DNA from: Candidatus Obscuribacter sp.
GTDB taxonomy: Bacteria > Cyanobacteriota > Vampirovibrionia > Obscuribacterales > Obscuribacteraceae
DNA: 32,446 bases
Assembly: GCA_021772095.1 (NCBI GenBank)
Contig: JADYXR010000018.1
Coordinates: 1-32,446 of the forward strand
Reading direction: 5' to 3'
Both the position numbers and the translations under genes were made by a program. The notes under the pieces were generated by a model, which did not search any database, was not told the DNA's origin, and saw nothing but the letters and a program-made list of their open reading frames with translations. Shown in pieces: positions 26,057 through 32,446 of this stretch; the first letter of the stretch is position 1, and each line of letters begins with the position of its first letter.

Positions 26057-26926
26057 ATGGCTGATCGCAAAAAAATTGTCAAAGAAAATATCGCAGGCAA
26101 CTTCTTTGTTGACACCACGTGCATCGACTGCGACACATGTCGGCAGTTAGCGCCAGCTTCGTTCAAAGACGCCGGTGATTATTCATATGTATTTTCGCAA
26201 CCAATTACGAATGAAGATCGAAGAGACGCCACTCGTGCGCTCCTTGCGTGTCCCACTGGTTCGATCGGTTGCGATGAAAACAATATCGCGAAAGAAGTGA
26301 TCGAGGATTTCCCCCTTTTAATCGAAGACAATGTTTATTATTGCGGCTTCAATTCTCCAAAGAGTTATGGCGGGAATGCCTACTTCATCGAAGATCCCGA
26401 TGGCAACTGGCTGATCGATTCTCCAAAGTTCAACAGTCATCTTGTAAAAGAATTTGAAAAACGCGGTGGACTGAAATACATTTTTCTGACGCACGAAGAT
26501 GATGTAGCGGAATCAGATCGGTTCGCTCAGCATTTCGATGCTAAACGAATCATACACAAAGCCGCACAACAAGCCTGTCGCGACGCTGAAATAATTCTAG
26601 AAGATCACAGCAGTGAAATTTCATTGCCCGCCGATTTCGAAATAATTCAAACACCGGGTCACACTCGCGGCCATATTGTTCTCCTCTACAAAAACAAATA
26701 TCTGTTCACCGGAGACCACCTCGCCTACAATCGGCACAGCGAGCGGCTAACTGCGTTCCGTGAACACTGCTGGTACTCATGGGAAGTGCAAGCAGAGTCG
26801 ATGCAGAACTTAGCCAATTATGACTTCGAGTGGATACTTCCCGGTCATGGCGGCAAGACAAAATTAGAACCGGGCACGTGCAGAGAACAAGTTGCGGAGC
26901 TGGCTCGTGAGATGGCTTCCGCCTAA
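26057..26926 (+). CDS. ferredoxin-domain metallo-beta-lactamase-fold protein
   Basis: 289 residues. The N-terminal part is a 4Fe-4S ferredoxin-like domain (Cys22, Cys25, Cys28 in CIDCDTC, and Cys65 in ACPTGSIG). The C-terminal part is a metallo-beta-lactamase fold. The canonical HxHxDH motif is altered to HEDDVAE (146-152), while the other metal ligands survive: His202/His206 in GHTRGH, Asp220 in TGDH and His264 in LPGHG. The altered motif matches a known cyanobacterial and plant subfamily of ferredoxin-MBL proteins whose reaction is not established. An iron-sulphur redox function with one or two metals is likely, in the cytosol. GAGG lies about 9 nt before the ATG. It has its own promoter-like sequence and no evident operon partner. 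Confidence 0.85.
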   Translation: MADRKKIVKENIAGNFFVDTTCIDCDTCRQLAPASFKDAGDYSYVFSQPITNEDRRDATRALLACPTGSIGCDENNIAKEVIEDFPLLIEDNVYYCGFNSPKSYGGNAYFIEDPDGNWLIDSPKFNSHLVKEFEKRGGLKYIFLTHEDDVAESDRFAQHFDAKRIIHKAAQQACRDAEIILEDHSSEISLPADFEIIQTPGHTRGHIVLLYKNKYLFTGDHLAYNRHSERLTAFREHCWYSWEVQAESMQNLANYDFEWILPGHGGKTKLEPGTCREQVAELAREMASA

Positions 26927-27065
26927 AAATATGTATTCAGGATCCGATACCCAGACAACAACCGATTCCTATTGTTATATTAAAGAGCAACCAGAACGCA
27001 TCTTCTCTCCGATTACCAAGCAATTGTCCAACCATTAGGCTGTGGGGAACGGAGAGACAATTGGG

Positions 27066-27098
27066 GCAATTTCTACTATTTCTAGTATTGAAAATTGC
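27066..27098. other. inverted repeat between the MBL gene and the Xre/ImmA gene
   Basis: GCAATTT (27066-27072) pairs with AAATTGC (27092-27098), and inside it TACTA (27074-27078) pairs with TAGTA (27083-27087) around TTTC. It may be the MBL gene terminator or a further operator for the downstream module. Confidence 0.4.
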
Positions 27099-27134
27099 TC
27101 TGATTTAATCTCAAAATCTTTGTGCGCGCCTTCT

Positions 27135-27167
27135 GTTGAACTAGCATAAGTTCAACACTTATACTAG
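27135..27167 (+). promoter_or_regulatory. promoter with overlapping operator for the Xre/ImmA-DUF4411 module
   Basis: TTGAAC (27136-27141) and TATACT (27160-27165) form a good -35/-10 pair with an 18-bp spacer. Two inverted repeats are laid over these boxes. GTTGAAC/GTTCAAC (27135-27141 with 27150-27156) covers the -35. CTAGCATAAGT/ACTTATACTAG (27141-27151 with 27157-27167, one mismatch) covers the -10. This is what negative autoregulation by the encoded HTH protein would look like. Confidence 0.6.
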
Positions 27168-27209
27168 AACTATCTCAAGTCCGGTCCCAAAACAAATTGA
27201 GAGCAACCA

Positions 27210-28346
27210 TTGACAGAAGGAATTCCGATCACTCCACCGATTCTCATCTGGGCGCGCGAGCGAGCCGGATTGAGTCGAGATGAACTTATCGACAAATTTC
27301 CACGCTATGCGAATTGGGAAATTGGAAATTCTTTCCCGACATATGCACAGCTTGAAAAACTTGCAGAGACGTTCAAAGTGCCGATAGCAGTCTTTTTCTT
27401 TCCGAAACCGCCGGAAGTACCATCGATAGCAAAAACTTTTCGGACTTTACCAGAATCCGAAGTCGATAACTTTCCGAGTCGCATGCATATGCTTCTTCGC
27501 AAAGCGAAATTTCTGCAGCTTAGCCTCGACGAACTCACTGAAGGTAAAAATCCCTCTTCAAGGCTCATCACGCGGGATTTAAACTTCGCGCCGAACTCAA
27601 GCATTGAAGAAATGGCAGCGGCAGTGCGGAGTTTTATTGGTATATCCATCGAAGATCAACAGAAATGGAACGACACTGACACTGCGCTGAAGGAATGGCG
27701 TTCAGCACTGTTGAATGTTGGAATTTTCGTATTCAAGGATGCATTTAAGCTCGACGAATATTCAGGATTTTGTCTCTACGACACAACTTTCCCGATTATA
27801 TACGTGAACAATTCATCGGCCAAAACTCGCCAAATTTTCACTTACTTTCACGAGCTGGCACATCTCTTGTTCCATACAAGTGGAATTGATCCAATAGATG
27901 TTGGCTACATCAATAATCTTTCGGACGAACAGCAGCAAATAGAAATTATCTGCAATCGCTTCGCTTCAGAGTTTCTCCTCCCCGGTGAGGCTTTTAACAA
28001 AGCAAGTGCCTTGCTAGATAACTCCGAAAGATCGGCAGAGACACTTGCAAGTCTATTTCATGTTAGTCGAGAAACAATTTTTCGTCGATTTTTGGACAAG
28101 GGACTCATACAAGCTAGGCAATACAACACTGCGGTTCAACGTTGGAATCTGCAACATCAGACTGGTGGCAGCGGAGGAGATTATTACTGGACTAAACTAT
28201 CTTATTTGGGGAAGGGCTACGTAGGCTTGGCTTTGAGGCAATTCCATAGAAACAAAATCAACGAAAATGAGCTTGCTGAATATCTAGTCACCAAACCTAA
28301 GAACGTTGGTGTACTTGAAGAATATTTTGAAAAAGGCGGTGTGTAG
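27210..28346 (+). CDS. Xre-family HTH / ImmA-IrrE metallopeptidase (antitoxin-like regulator)
   Basis: 378 residues. An N-terminal Xre-type helix-turn-helix (about 9-62, ending in the typical IAVFFFPKPPE) is joined to an ImmA/IrrE zinc peptidase domain with HELAH (His214-His218) and the third ligand Glu245 in EIICNRFASEFLLP. Such proteins usually bind their own promoter and can cleave a regulator. The start is TTG at 27210, with GAGAG just upstream; no better start lies nearby and the HTH begins at once. The operator-covered promoter at 27135 fits autoregulation. It abuts the DUF4411 toxin-like gene in the same frame with only its UAG between. This combination is known as a type II toxin-antitoxin pair (COG2856 with DUF4411). 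Confidence 0.88.
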   Translation: MTEGIPITPPILIWARERAGLSRDELIDKFPRYANWEIGNSFPTYAQLEKLAETFKVPIAVFFFPKPPEVPSIAKTFRTLPESEVDNFPSRMHMLLRKAKFLQLSLDELTEGKNPSSRLITRDLNFAPNSSIEEMAAAVRSFIGISIEDQQKWNDTDTALKEWRSALLNVGIFVFKDAFKLDEYSGFCLYDTTFPIIYVNNSSAKTRQIFTYFHELAHLLFHTSGIDPIDVGYINNLSDEQQQIEIICNRFASEFLLPGEAFNKASALLDNSERSAETLASLFHVSRETIFRRFLDKGLIQARQYNTAVQRWNLQHQTGGSGGDYYWTKLSYLGKGYVGLALRQFHRNKINENELAEYLVTKPKNVGVLEEYFEKGGV

Positions 28347-28814
28347 GTGTACGTATTCGACACGTCTCCGCTTTCCACCCTGTTCAAGAACTACTATAGA
28401 CACCGGTTCCCAAGCCTTTGGAAGCAATTCGACGAACTTGTCACTGATGGAAAAATCGTTTCGACACGAGAAGTATTTCATGAGGTTAATGACGGTCCCG
28501 TTGAGAGTCTGGTTCAATGGGCAGCTGACCAGAAGTTGCTTTTCTCAACTCCCAATGCCGCTGAGGCGGCCTTTGTCTCAAGGATCTATCAAGTCAGTCA
28601 CTTCCAGCAAAATATTGAGCAAAAAAAGCTATTGACTGGTGGCCGCAACGCTGACCCCTTTGTCATAGCTAAAGCAGCGGTTGAAAAAAAAGCTGTCGTA
28701 ACAATGGAACTGTCCAAACCGAATGCGGTAAAAATTCCGAATATCTGCGAATATTTTCAGGTGCGTTGTTTAACACTGGAAGAATTCATGATTGCAGAAA
28801 ATTGGACATTTTGA
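28347..28814 (+). CDS. DUF4411 PIN-like toxin-type protein
   Basis: 155 residues. It begins VYVFDTSPLS at the GTG immediately after the UAG of the upstream gene, which matches the usual MYxxDTS start of the family. The sequence has a PIN-like pattern: Asp5 at the N-terminus, an acidic residue in REVFHEV (about 47-53), and DPFVIAKA (about 108-115) as the third carboxylate, with a C-terminal helix. PIN enzymes are metal-dependent RNases, so this is likely the toxin half of a pair whose antitoxin is the Xre/ImmA protein. The start has a modest AAGGCGG upstream. Target RNA unknown. The pair is followed by the convergent msrA gene. Confidence 0.85.
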   Translation: MYVFDTSPLSTLFKNYYRHRFPSLWKQFDELVTDGKIVSTREVFHEVNDGPVESLVQWAADQKLLFSTPNAAEAAFVSRIYQVSHFQQNIEQKKLLTGGRNADPFVIAKAAVEKKAVVTMELSKPNAVKIPNICEYFQVRCLTLEEFMIAENWTF

Positions 28815-28966
28815 ATCGAAGAATGGTCAGATCCCATTCCCGTCGTCCTCAAAACTGCTAAATAGGGCTTCTGGAAATCGCCGCCCACTCGTCGTTTTCG
28901 AGAGCTCCATCCTTTGTACGAAAAGTCTCCCTCGCGAATTTGGGAAATTGTTTCGGCATTATCTAC

Positions 28967-28990
28967 GTAACCATTCCGAGCAATGGTTAC
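28967..28990. terminator. perfect hairpin at the end of msrA
   Basis: GTAACCATT (28967-28975) and AATGGTTAC (28982-28990) pair perfectly around CCGAGC. It overlaps the msrA stop codon and lies between convergent genes. There is no T-tract on either side, so it may act as a weak bidirectional terminator or an mRNA 3' stabiliser. Confidence 0.35.
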
Positions 28991-29613
28991 CTGCACTGAT
29001 TCAATCCACGAATTTTCAGATAGTCTTGATGGAAATCTTCCGCAATCGTGAAGGGCGCAACCGGTTCTATCTCCGTGAAGAATGGCTTTCCGTGCTTCTT
29101 TTCGCGTTCGGCTTTTACAGATTCTGCAATTTTCTTTTGCTCATCGTTGTAATAAAAAATTTCCGAGCGATACTGACCGCCATGGTAACTGCGTTTCGCA
29201 TCAACAGTGGTTGGATCATGTTCGTCGAAAAACTTGTTCAGTATCGTTTCGTAAGAGACTTTCTTCGGGTCGAATGACACCTCAACAGCCTCAGCATGAC
29301 CCGTTTTGCCGGCGCAGACTGAAACATAAGTTGGTTCTTTTGTAGTACCGCCTGTGTATCCAACGGTTGTTTCAACCACACCGGGAATGTTTTGCAGCCC
29401 GGACTCTACATGCCAAAAGCAGCCGGCAGCAAGCATTGCCTTCTCGGTGCCTTTCAGGTTGGTGACTTTTGGATCGTTGTCGTTCGTATCCGCGGCAGCC
29501 GCATCATTGGCACCACCAGAAGTGACATTTGGTTTAGAACAACCAACCGAAAAGCTCGTCACAAAAATTGCCACTGTCAGAGTTGCAAGAAGTGAGGGAA
29601 ATTTTTTCTTCAT
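28987..29613 (-). CDS. msrA: peptide-methionine (S)-S-oxide reductase, exported
   Basis: 208 residues from the ATG at 29613. The mature part is a full MsrA domain with the active-site Cys65 in GCFWHVE, the family's ETxVGYxGG and EVSFDP stretches, and a C-terminal Cys207 as resolving residue. It reduces methionine-S-sulphoxide in oxidised proteins. The N-terminus (MKKKFPSLLATLTVAIF...SVGC) is a signal peptide with a possible lipobox Cys25 followed by an Asp/Asn/Ala-rich linker, so the enzyme is likely attached to or released outside the cytoplasm. Alternative starts at 29658 (ATG) and 29667 (TTG) would add a tail before the signal; the 29613 start gives the cleanest signal peptide, though the ribosome binding site is weak. 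It is convergent with the toxin-type gene. Confidence 0.9.
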   Translation of the reverse strand: MKKKFPSLLATLTVAIFVTSFSVGCSKPNVTSGGANDAAAADTNDNDPKVTNLKGTEKAMLAAGCFWHVESGLQNIPGVVETTVGYTGGTTKEPTYVSVCAGKTGHAEAVEVSFDPKKVSYETILNKFFDEHDPTTVDAKRSYHGGQYRSEIFYYNDEQKKIAESVKAEREKKHGKPFFTEIEPVAPFTIAEDFHQDYLKIRGLNQCR

Positions 29614-29843
29614 AACTATCATGTCAATCTTGCGCTTGGCTATTGGAAACTTACCCATTACTGACAAGACTCTGTGAGATCAACAAACTTTTTAATCGAC
29701 CTGCGAAAGTTTTCCAAGAGATAAACGATTCCAATCGGTTACGATTTATCTTTGTACGACGCCCTCAGAATATATATTGTACTGCCATGCTTTTTTCCGC
29801 CACCTGGGCGGCGAGCAGGCGAATTTCAACAGGCTGCTTGAAG

Positions 29844-32446
29844 ATGGAACAATCGAAATATCAACCTCTATATCTCAAGCATCGCCCGCAGGCGCTCGGC
29901 GAGCTGGTCGGTCAGAGCTCAGTGGTCAAAACGCTGACCAATGCGATTGAGAACAAACGTATAGCTCATGCATATCTTTTCACCGGACCACGAGGCACGG
30001 GCAAAACCTCATCGGCTCGCATCCTGGCAAAGTCGCTGAATTGCGACAACGGCCCGACGGTCACGCCATGCCTGACTTGCACCTCATGTATTGAAGTTAA
30101 GGAAAGCAGCTCACCGTCCGTCTTCGAGATTGACGCTGCCTCCAACAACAGTGTCGATGATGCCCGCATGATCATTGAGCGCGCTCCGCTCGTGGCGCAG
30201 GGCGGCAAATTCAAGCTCTACATCGTCGATGAATGCCACATGCTCACAAAGGAAGCGTTCAACGCGCTTCTGAAAACCATCGAAGAGCCGCCTCCGGGCG
30301 TTATCTTCATTCTTGCCACCACGGAAGAGCACAAGGTGCCGCCGACGATTTTGAGTCGTTGCCAGCGATTGATGTTCCGCCTGGTCAATCTTGACGAACT
30401 TTCGGTGCACCTTAAAGAGGTAGCGAAGAAAGAGAATATCGAAATTGAACAAGAAGCGCTCGACTTGATTACACGACGCTCAGGCGGCGGCTTGCGAGAC
30501 GCGCTTGGGTTGCTCGATCAAGCCAGTCTGCTTGCTCGACCAGGCGAACCTGTTTCGCAAAAGGACTTGCTCATTCTGTTAGGAGCGCTCGATGAAGACG
30601 TGCTGCTTACGATTAGCAAAGGCATCATGGAGCGATCCGGTAAAGAAGTTCTGGATGCCATCACCGCGCTGGTCATGCAAGGACGAGAGCCGGCGCTGAT
30701 TGCGCAGGAATTGGCTAAGCATTTCCTCAATTTGACCAAAGCTTCTTACATAACGCAGAGCAGCGGAGGCGGCGAAACAAGCCGTTTTGTGCTCGGCTCC
30801 ACTCAGTATCTCGAAGGTTTAGTCGAACAAGCGAAATCGTTTGAACGCGTTGAGCTGACGCAGATGGTGGAAACGCTGGATGAATTGGAACAGTCGCTAA
30901 AACGTTCTACGCAACCATCGATGTCTCTCGAGATTGCACTGCTGTCGATCTGCCATCGCCACGACATCTCAACTGTGAAACAGTTGGAAACGAGAATCAA
31001 TCAGCTTGAACAGCAGATCGCTGAAGGTGGCGGTGTCGCGTCAGCCAGCCAGCGGACTCAATCGACTCCACCGAGACCGGCTCCAGCTGCGGGTCCAGCT
31101 GCAGGACCACCGGGCGGCGAAGTGCTTCCGCACCATAGACAACAATCGCCAGGTCCCGAAGTGTTGCCTCATAGACAACAGCAAGGGGCGCCTGAACAGG
31201 AAGTCTTGCCGCATCACCGCCAACCTGCAGCACCGGCACAAGAAGTGTTGCCGCATCATAGACCAGCTGTAGAACAGCCGCCGGTGCAGAGTTACGCGCC
31301 ACAACCACAGCAAGCTGCTCCTGCCAGCGCTCCACCGCAAAACACAACCGTCAGCGCAGAGCCGCATGCCGCGCAGCCTCCAGTTGCGAGTCCGGAGCCG
31401 CAATCGGCACCAGTTCAAAATCAAATGGCCGCGTCTGAACCACAATCGGCACCGGTCCAAAATCAAATGACCAGTTCGGAACCGCAATCAGCGCCGGTAC
31501 AAACTCAAACGACCAGCGCAGAACCGCAAGCCGCCCAGCCTGAATCGTCCTCAGCCCAAGTCGGCGACGGCGAGTCGTTCGAAAATAACGATTCAGAAGA
31601 AGATGATGGTTCACCCGATGTCGTGGTTTCATCGGTTCAAACTCTGCCGGCGCTGCCTCCAGCCCCAGCGTTGATATATGGCGACGATTCAGACGAAGAA
31701 GAAGAATATCAGCACGAAAGTGTCAGCAACTCCGGTGATGATGGCGATATACCTTACTTGCAAGATCCGGCAGCAGCAGCAATGCCTGGACAAACATCTT
31801 ATGCGCAACCACCTCAGCCGGCCGTAGCACCGCCGGTGGAGCCATCGTACTCGCAGGCACCGCAACAAGCTTCGGCACCACCAGTGGAGCCAGCGTACTC
31901 ACAGCCACCACAACCAGCTCAGGCTCCGGCTCCAGCGGCTAGCGCACCCGCTCCGGCGGACACTGCACAGGCTCCGGCGAATATCGCACCGGCTGCAGCT
32001 GGCGGCGGCGCCGGCGAATTGAGTCACGGTCAATTGGAACAACTCTGGTCCGACTTGCTCGACGCTCTGCACAAGCGCAGCATCCCGGCATACAGTTTAG
32101 TTTCAATGCACGCGTTCCCTGTTCGCTTCGAATCGAACTCTTTGACCATCGGCGTCAATCGCGAGTTCTTCCAGAAGTCGATTGAGAACAAAACAAACAA
32201 TCTGATTCAGGCATACAAAGATATGCGGAACGAAGAAATTCGCGTGGTTGTGAAAGTCATGGCCGATGCGCCTTCTCCGCAAGGAGATCACTCCGCAAAA
32301 AAGTCTAGTAGCTCTGGCGACTCGGGGATGGCGACATCTCCGCCGATGGCGCAGCCTCATGTGCCTGAAGTCGCTCAGAGAATGCCGCAGGATTCAGGCG
32401 TTGGCAGAATCAACGATGACCAGCGCGGTCACGAGATGTCCGAGCC
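29844..32446 (+). CDS. dnaX: DNA polymerase III subunit gamma/tau (3' end beyond the window)
   Basis: At least 867 codons, open to the window edge. It is the ATPase motor of the clamp loader. Walker A GPRGTGKTS lies at 48-56, a zinc module has Cys67, Cys76, Cys79 and Cys82, the Walker B-type VDECH lies at 128-132 and the SRC motif at 171-173. Domains I-III end at about residue 390. A long Pro/Gln/Ala-rich linker (about 400-730) carries four EVLPHHR units and four EPQSAPVQ-type units. A C-terminal tau domain at about 730-810 (EQLWSDLLDALHKRSIPAYS) follows, and then a Ser/Pro-rich tail. The ATG at 29844 fits family N-termini; an in-frame ATG at 29787 would add 19 residues. A slippery heptamer at 32297-32303 is described separately. 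Confidence 0.92.
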   Translation, partial: MEQSKYQPLYLKHRPQALGELVGQSSVVKTLTNAIENKRIAHAYLFTGPRGTGKTSSARILAKSLNCDNGPTVTPCLTCTSCIEVKESSSPSVFEIDAASNNSVDDARMIIERAPLVAQGGKFKLYIVDECHMLTKEAFNALLKTIEEPPPGVIFILATTEEHKVPPTILSRCQRLMFRLVNLDELSVHLKEVAKKENIEIEQEALDLITRRSGGGLRDALGLLDQASLLARPGEPVSQKDLLILLGALDEDVLLTISKGIMERSGKEVLDAITALVMQGREPALIAQELAKHFLNLTKASYITQSSGGGETSRFVLGSTQYLEGLVEQAKSFERVELTQMVETLDELEQSLKRSTQPSMSLEIALLSICHRHDISTVKQLETRINQLEQQIAEGGGVASASQRTQSTPPRPAPAAGPAAGPPGGEVLPHHRQQSPGPEVLPHRQQQGAPEQEVLPHHRQPAAPAQEVLPHHRPAVEQPPVQSYAPQPQQAAPASAPPQNTTVSAEPHAAQPPVASPEPQSAPVQNQMAASEPQSAPVQNQMTSSEPQSAPVQTQTTSAEPQAAQPESSSAQVGDGESFENNDSEEDDGSPDVVVSSVQTLPALPPAPALIYGDDSDEEEEYQHESVSNSGDDGDIPYLQDPAAAAMPGQTSYAQPPQPAVAPPVEPSYSQAPQQASAPPVEPAYSQPPQPAQAPAPAASAPAPADTAQAPANIAPAAAGGGAGELSHGQLEQLWSDLLDALHKRSIPAYSLVSMHAFPVRFESNSLTIGVNREFFQKSIENKTNNLIQAYKDMRNEEIRVVVKVMADAPSPQGDHSAKKSSSSGDSGMATSPPMAQPHVPEVAQRMPQDSGVGRINDDQRGHEMSE
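31119..31262 (+). repeat. EVLPHHR repeat in the DnaX linker
   Basis: EVLPHHR/EVLPHR recurs at residues 426, 439, 453 and 467 (nt 31119, 31158, 31200 and 31242), spaced 13-14 residues apart. The His-rich units are unlike normal DnaX linkers. Confidence 0.8.
31390..31540 (+). repeat. EPQSAPVQ-type repeat in the DnaX linker
   Basis: Near-identical units of the form SEPQSAPVQNQM/T recur with about 16-residue spacing, giving three close copies and a diverged fourth. Confidence 0.7.
32281..32308 (+). promoter_or_regulatory. candidate programmed -1 frameshift signal in dnaX
   Basis: The zero frame reads GCA-AAA-AAG, so the heptamer A-AAA-AAG (32297-32303) is correctly phased for tandem -1 slippage. 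AAGGAG (32281-32286) lies exactly 10 nt upstream. In the -1 frame the next codons are GTC and TAG (32306-32308), giving a product of 821 residues. A possible downstream stem, CGGGGAT/ATCTCCG (32323-32329 with 32336-32342), lies further away than in E. coli. All elements except the position in the gene match the E. coli dnaX recoding site. Confidence 0.55.

Noticed and set aside
29787..29843. dnaX start at ATG 29787
   Set aside because: It is in frame but adds 19 residues not expected at the DnaX N-terminus; the 29844 start aligns with the family. Neither has a strong ribosome binding site, so this is not fully settled.

Overview
The window is chromosomal DNA of mid GC content from a bacterium with a Gram-negative-like cell plan. 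It encodes long secreted beta-helix proteins, a lipoprotein-like MsrA, a type II NADH dehydrogenase, the MEP-pathway enzyme Dxs and a DnaX with a very long proline/glutamine-rich linker. The mix of Hanks-type kinase, VIT/VWA secreted protein, CHASE2 sensor kinase, ferredoxin-metallo-beta-lactamase fusion and giant repeat protein fits a lineage near Cyanobacteria. A non-photosynthetic relative of the Melainabacteria/Vampirovibrionia (Obscuribacterales) kind is my best guess. That is inference from gene content only; no rRNA is present.

Layout. 1-1860 (minus): a membrane-anchored Ser/Thr kinase followed 12 bases later by a small ORF made almost wholly of five-residue repeats. 1861-2406: a long divergent control region ending in three stacked hairpins before a strong ribosome binding site. 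2407-11253 (plus): one giant reading frame of about 2,950 codons for a secreted beta-helix protein, cut by a single in-frame TAA at 7678-7680, and closed by a strong terminator. 11507-11845: a small unknown protein. 11881-13842 (minus): dxs. 14019-14642 (plus): a secreted HMA-like protein. 14837-16581 (minus): a small membrane protein and ndh, probably one operon. 16821-19481 (minus): a VIT/VWA secreted protein whose 3' end carries a tRNA-like fragment and a terminator. 19734-21594 (minus): a PAS/HAMP histidine kinase broken by a frameshift. 21745-25905 (plus): a CHASE2 histidine kinase, its response regulator (ATGA overlap) and a secreted protein of unknown function. 26057-26926: ferredoxin-MBL protein. 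27210-28814: an Xre/ImmA-IrrE plus DUF4411 (PIN-like) toxin-antitoxin-type pair with an operator laid over its promoter. 28987-29613 (minus): msrA. 29844-end: dnaX, running off the window.

The most striking signals are three. First, dnaX carries a correctly framed A-AAA-AAG slippery heptamer with an SD-like AAGGAG exactly 10 nt upstream and a -1 frame stop one codon later, which closely matches the architecture of the E. coli dnaX programmed frameshift but lies far downstream in the gene. Second, the giant beta-helix gene is built from roughly 1.9-kb tandem units and is interrupted by a stop codon inside a repeat. Third, the ImmA/IrrE and DUF4411 genes abut with zero spacing in the same frame, so only one UAG separates antitoxin from toxin. 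The window also shows a 15-bp minisatellite ORF coupled to a kinase, and a tRNA-Leu-like remnant inside an mRNA 3' end. Start codons are often TTG or GTG here (kinase, ndh, Xre/ImmA, DUF4411), each judged from the ribosome binding site or family alignment.
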